Source of the DNA: JAVBKB01 sp031554275
Lineage (GTDB): Bacteria; Bacillota; Bacilli; JARBTR01
Reading direction: 5' to 3'
Assembly: GCA_031554275.1 (NCBI GenBank)
Contig: JAVBKB010000121.1
Location: 1 to 6,877, forward strand
Length of the DNA stretch: 6,877 bases
In this document: piece by piece, positions 5,113 through 6,877 of the stretch
How positions within the stretch are numbered: position 1 is the stretch's first letter
Layout: every line of letters starts with the position of its first letter
Translations under genes and position numbers: made by a program
Notes under the pieces: generated by a model
The model's input: the letters and a program-made list of their open reading frames with translations, nothing else
What the model was told of the DNA's origin: nothing
The model's database searches: none

Positions 5113-5625
5113 ATGAGTCCTGAAGAAAGGGCATTATATGAAAAGTTTCTGAGAGAAGGACTGACTGGATTAACTGAAGCAGAATTAAACGCATTGAAGG
5201 CAAAAAGTCACCTTATTAATTCAGAAGGTTTCACTAGAGCAGGAGTTAAAGGCGGGCATAATATTGATTCATTTATAAACGAACTAAAAGCCCAAGGATT
5301 TGATCCGAATGATTGTATTATCGAATTTAAACCACATCCAACAATTAACGGTGTGTATGAAATTGAGTATCAGATACCTGAAAAAGATATGACAGGGAAT
5401 ATCGCAATCCCTAAAGAATACAGGGTTATTAAAGAACCTAAAACAGTTTATGATCCTAAAATCATAAGCGACGATCAGATGTATAAACTTGGTGAAGAAG
5501 CAATGAACAATGTTTCTATTGTAGATGGTAGAAAAGTGGTGGGTACAGCTTCCAATGGTCTTAAATTTGTAGGTTGGTTAGATGATTCGGGTAATGTTAC
5601 TAATTTTTATCCTATAATCGAATAA
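5113..5625 (+). CDS. Orphan polymorphic-toxin C-terminal module, EndoU/BECR-like nuclease
   Basis: The frame is open from 4912, but the first ATG is 5113, giving 170 aa. Toxin-like sequence begins near 5016 (GGSVADDVLKDWEKF), so the gene is 5'-truncated: no LXG/WXG, signal or repeat region remains. Residues 1-32 are a charged helical linker. The nuclease domain follows: KGGHNIDSF (46-54, candidate catalytic His49), NGVYEIEY (79-86), KTVYDPKIIS (110-119), EEAMNN (128-133), ASNGLKF (146-152) and the ending NFYP (164-167). The order GH..., GVY, K/S-T-x-Y/F-x-P, A-x-NN, S-x-G-x-K, F-x-P parallels bacterial EndoU domains, so RNA cleavage in a target cell is the likely activity. A CdiA-C-type RNase of the same BECR fold is the main alternative. 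The cognate immunity gene follows 16 nt later. The truncated junction lies inside a nitrilase gene. Confidence 0.7.
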   Translation: MSPEERALYEKFLREGLTGLTEAELNALKAKSHLINSEGFTRAGVKGGHNIDSFINELKAQGFDPNDCIIEFKPHPTINGVYEIEYQIPEKDMTGNIAIPKEYRVIKEPKTVYDPKIISDDQMYKLGEEAMNNVSIVDGRKVVGTASNGLKFVGWLDDSGNVTNFYPIIE

Positions 5626-5628
5626 TTT

Positions 5629-5632
5629 GGAG
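5629..5632 (+). promoter_or_regulatory. SD deciding the immunity gene start
   Basis: GGAG at 5629-5632 has a 9-nt gap to ATG 5642-5644. The in-frame TTG at 5627 and ATG at 5633 overlap or touch this SD and are not usable with it, so 5642 is preferred. Confidence 0.75.
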
Positions 5633-5641
5633 ATGAAGAAA

Positions 5642-6034
5642 ATGAATTATAAGTTAGTTACTAACTCTGATGAAATTAAAATAATGTTAGATGATTTCTT
5701 TTTTGAAATATTGATAAGAAAAGAAGCTGTTTTTAGGTTATTGGAAAATTTCGGCAAAAAAGAAGGGCTTGGATTCGGGGGAAAGACAGTATTATTTTTA
5801 AATGATTTAGATGAATCTGATGAAGCTTATCAGAAGTTAGGTAATGACAGAGTATTGCTTTCTGTGGATGAAGCTACCTCAACTGCCGATGAGGACAGTG
5901 AAGCTTATTTAAGTTTCCCAGTATTGTATGAGCATCTAAGTGAAAAAGTTGCTAAAATTATTGAGGATAGACCAGAAGAAAAGGGAAGGCTAGAAGATTT
6001 AATGTCAAAAGTAAGAAAAGCACTTGATATATAG
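5642..6034 (+). CDS. Cognate immunity protein, CdiI-like
   Basis: A 130-aa acidic soluble protein without signal or membrane segments. The core GLGFGGKTVLFLNDLDESD (42-60) is followed by SFPVLYEHLSEKVAKIIEDR (91-110) and an acidic/basic C-terminal helix. This resembles proteins annotated as ribonuclease-toxin immunity protein CdiI, as I recall them. It lies 16 nt downstream of the toxin with the SD inside the gap, the normal toxin-then-immunity order, so it should bind and neutralise that nuclease. It is intact, unlike the toxin gene's 5' end, as expected if the immunity function is still selected or the truncation is recent. The start at ATG 5642 is chosen by SD spacing. A strong terminator follows at 6129-6172. 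Confidence 0.72.
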   Translation: MNYKLVTNSDEIKIMLDDFFFEILIRKEAVFRLLENFGKKEGLGFGGKTVLFLNDLDESDEAYQKLGNDRVLLSVDEATSTADEDSEAYLSFPVLYEHLSEKVAKIIEDRPEEKGRLEDLMSKVRKALDI

Positions 6035-6123
6035 TTGTCGTCCACAAAAAATCAATCCAAGTAAAACAAGGTGAAAAGCGCATAAAAAAACGGGTGCTAC
6101 AATATCTAGGACTGATGAAATAA
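6034..6123 (+). pseudogene. Short decayed frame, transposase-like N-terminal pattern
   Basis: Starting at the last base of the immunity stop, one frame reads 29 codons without an ATG and ends at TAA 6121-6123. Its product is very basic and ends QGEKRIKKRVLQYLGLMK. The pattern 'K-x-G-K...rqrvlkyLG' is common near the N-terminus of some IS4/IS1634-type transposases. The match is short and could be chance. There is no SD or start, so it cannot be an active gene. Confidence 0.2.
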
Positions 6124-6128
6124 GAAAT

Positions 6129-6172
6129 ACCGAATCAATGAAATGACAAATCATGTATTGGTTCGGTTTTTT
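6129..6172 (+). terminator. Strong intrinsic terminator after toxin-immunity genes
   Basis: An 11-bp stem, ACCGAATCAAT (6129-6139) with ATTGGTTCGGT (6157-6167) and one G-U pair, encloses a 17-nt loop and is followed directly by TTTTTT. It is the first terminator downstream of the immunity gene and marks the end of that transcript. Confidence 0.87.
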
Positions 6173-6359
6173 AGCATCTCAATATTTAAATTCATATTTT
6201 TGAAGATAAGAACACCAAAGGTTATAATGTATTATTTATATGCACAAAACAAACCATTTGTCAAATATCGATTCTGTAGGGGATGTGTTGTGGCAAAATT
6301 TCACACTGAATTTTCAATGTCAATACTTATTTCAAAAATTATATTTCGAAAAACTCCTA
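6173..6359. other. AT-rich non-coding segment
   Basis: No supported gene lies between the terminator and the inverted-repeat element. The one sizeable plus-strand frame here begins inside the terminator loop, is rich in Ile/Phe/Lys, lacks an SD and runs into the repeat, so I treat it as random. The only structure is the degenerate repeat at 6283-6340. Confidence 0.5.
6283..6340 (+). repeat. Degenerate extra copy of the inverted-repeat arm
   Basis: Compared by eye, 6283-6340 matches 6396-6453 without gaps at about 41 of 58 positions, the clearest stretch being CAATGTCAA against GAATGTCAA with the flanking CACTGA/TACTGA. It lies in direct orientation 113 bp upstream of the left arm of the 6360-6781 element. 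It is probably an older, decayed piece of the same or a related element. Confidence 0.5.
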
Positions 6360-6781
6360 GTGTAGTGTACTGGTAGCGAGCAAACGAGTGCCGCTCTGTG
6401 AGTTGACAAACTGTCATACTGACTTCTGAATGTCAAGATTTATTTTGAGAAATGTTGGCATCTATCCTGCATGAAGTGCACAATTAAACCTGATATGCTT
6501 TCGAGTAGCAAATTACAAATAATCCATAAAGGGCCATTATGCTTCCTTATATTTTTTCAGATGCAAAGCATTTGAAAAGTGGAAGGCATAATGGCTTCTT
6601 ACGGATTATTTGTAGTTCTAGATTCTAATGAATTAGAAGACTAAACTGGTTTACACTCTCTAATTCCAAGTTGTTCTCTCTAACAACATTTCTCAAAATA
6701 AATCTTGACATTCAGAAATCAGTATGAAAAAATCCGCACACACAGAGCGGCACTCGTTTGCTCGCTACCAGTACACTACAC
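6360..6781. mobile_element. 422-bp non-coding element with 98-bp inverted-repeat arms
   Basis: The outer 41 bp of each arm (6360-6400 and 6741-6781, beginning GTGTAGTGTACTGG) are perfect inverted repeats. Next comes a 13-nt block that does not match (6401-6413 against 6728-6740). Then 44 bp (6414-6457 and 6684-6727) match at 43 positions. The 226-bp centre has no gene and carries a nested palindrome (6515-6613). The right end abuts the broken nitrilase frame and supplies its TAG stop. I see no target-site duplication, so simple transposition into its present site is not proven. It looks like a non-autonomous element or the remains of one. Confidence 0.8.
6515..6613. repeat. Nested 99-bp imperfect palindrome
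   Basis: ACAAATAATCC (6515-6525) pairs perfectly with GGATTATTTGT (6603-6613). CCATTATGCTTCC (6534-6546) pairs with 6581-6594 apart from one extra base. The loop contains a small ATGC-AAA-GCAT hairpin. The structure sits in the middle of the 422-bp element. No T-run follows, so it is not an evident terminator. Confidence 0.75.
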
Positions 6782-6877
6782 ATTGAAACCAACCTTCGCA
6801 AATGGCAGCTCGAATACTTCCATCTTTTTTCCCTCAATCGTTTGCCAATTTGCTTCAGCAGGAAAAATATGCGTCTT
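6776..6877 (-). pseudogene. N-terminal part of a nitrilase-superfamily hydrolase, truncated
   Basis: The minus-strand frame enters from the right edge and reads 33 codons: KTHIFPAEANW, then EGKKMEVFELPFAKVGFNV, then TAG (6776-6778). This matches the stretch of carbon-nitrogen hydrolases that carries the catalytic Lys region (K.HL.P.E) and the strand leading to the active-site Cys (VF....KVG...-C-Y-D/E). The frame breaks exactly where Cys-Tyr should follow, at the boundary of the 422-bp element, whose terminal GTGTAG supplies the final codon and stop. The protein therefore lacks its nucleophile and cannot be active. The matching C-terminal end is at 4821-5015. The upstream part of the gene lies outside the window. 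Confidence 0.75.

Noticed and set aside
6143..6376. 77-codon plus-strand frame
   Set aside because: It starts within the terminator loop, has no SD, is AT-driven in composition and ends inside the inverted-repeat arm.
6673..6727. TTGACA in the right inverted-repeat arm as an outward promoter
   Set aside because: No acceptable -10 box lies 16-18 bp downstream on the same strand.
1..6877. CRISPR array
   Set aside because: The tandem repeats at 1-82 and 1469-1546 have no unique spacers of regular length and are too short and too degenerate; no cas-like gene is present.

Overview
The window looks chromosomal and comes from a low-GC Gram-positive spore-former of the Bacillales (Bacillaceae or Planococcaceae). 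Three things point there: strong GGAGG-type Shine-Dalgarno (SD) sites with some TTG starts, a tRNA-Glu with encoded CCA, and the yuiC-yuiB / yumC neighbourhood known from Bacillus subtilis. I cannot name the genus.

The left half (1-3054) is mostly minus-strand housekeeping DNA. In order it holds a degenerate ~15-bp tandem repeat (1-82), tRNA-Glu(UUC) with a clean sigma-A promoter, a PaaI/YuxO-type hotdog thioesterase with its terminator, a Gly-rich/Pro-Tyr-rich repeat protein with its own strong SD and terminator, a ~17-bp tandem repeat abutting the yuiC stop codon, yuiC (3D-domain cell-wall protein, TTG start) and yuiB (small membrane protein). A divergent intergenic region with promoters in both directions separates these from yumC (ferredoxin/flavodoxin-NADP+ reductase, plus strand).

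The right half (4098-6877) is an accessory graveyard in which two genes have been broken. A small gene with a PD-(D/E)XK-like signature is split by a 155-bp palindromic miniature element (MITE). Removing the element plus one copy of a putative AT target duplication restores a continuous 149-codon frame. Downstream, a minus-strand nitrilase-superfamily (carbon-nitrogen hydrolase) gene is broken in two. Its N-terminal part runs off the right edge and ends just before the expected catalytic Cys, and its C-terminal part lies at 4821-5015. About 1.77 kb of foreign DNA sits between the parts and replaces roughly 75-80 codons, including the active-site Cys.

That insert carries an orphan polymorphic-toxin C-terminal module (EndoU/BECR-like nuclease) with its acidic cognate immunity protein and a strong terminator, then a 422-bp non-coding element with 98-bp inverted-repeat arms and a nested 99-bp palindrome. 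The toxin has no secretion or LXG-type N-terminal region here. An internal SD-ATG inside its frame could express just the nuclease domain. All family assignments rest on motifs read by eye; no search was run.
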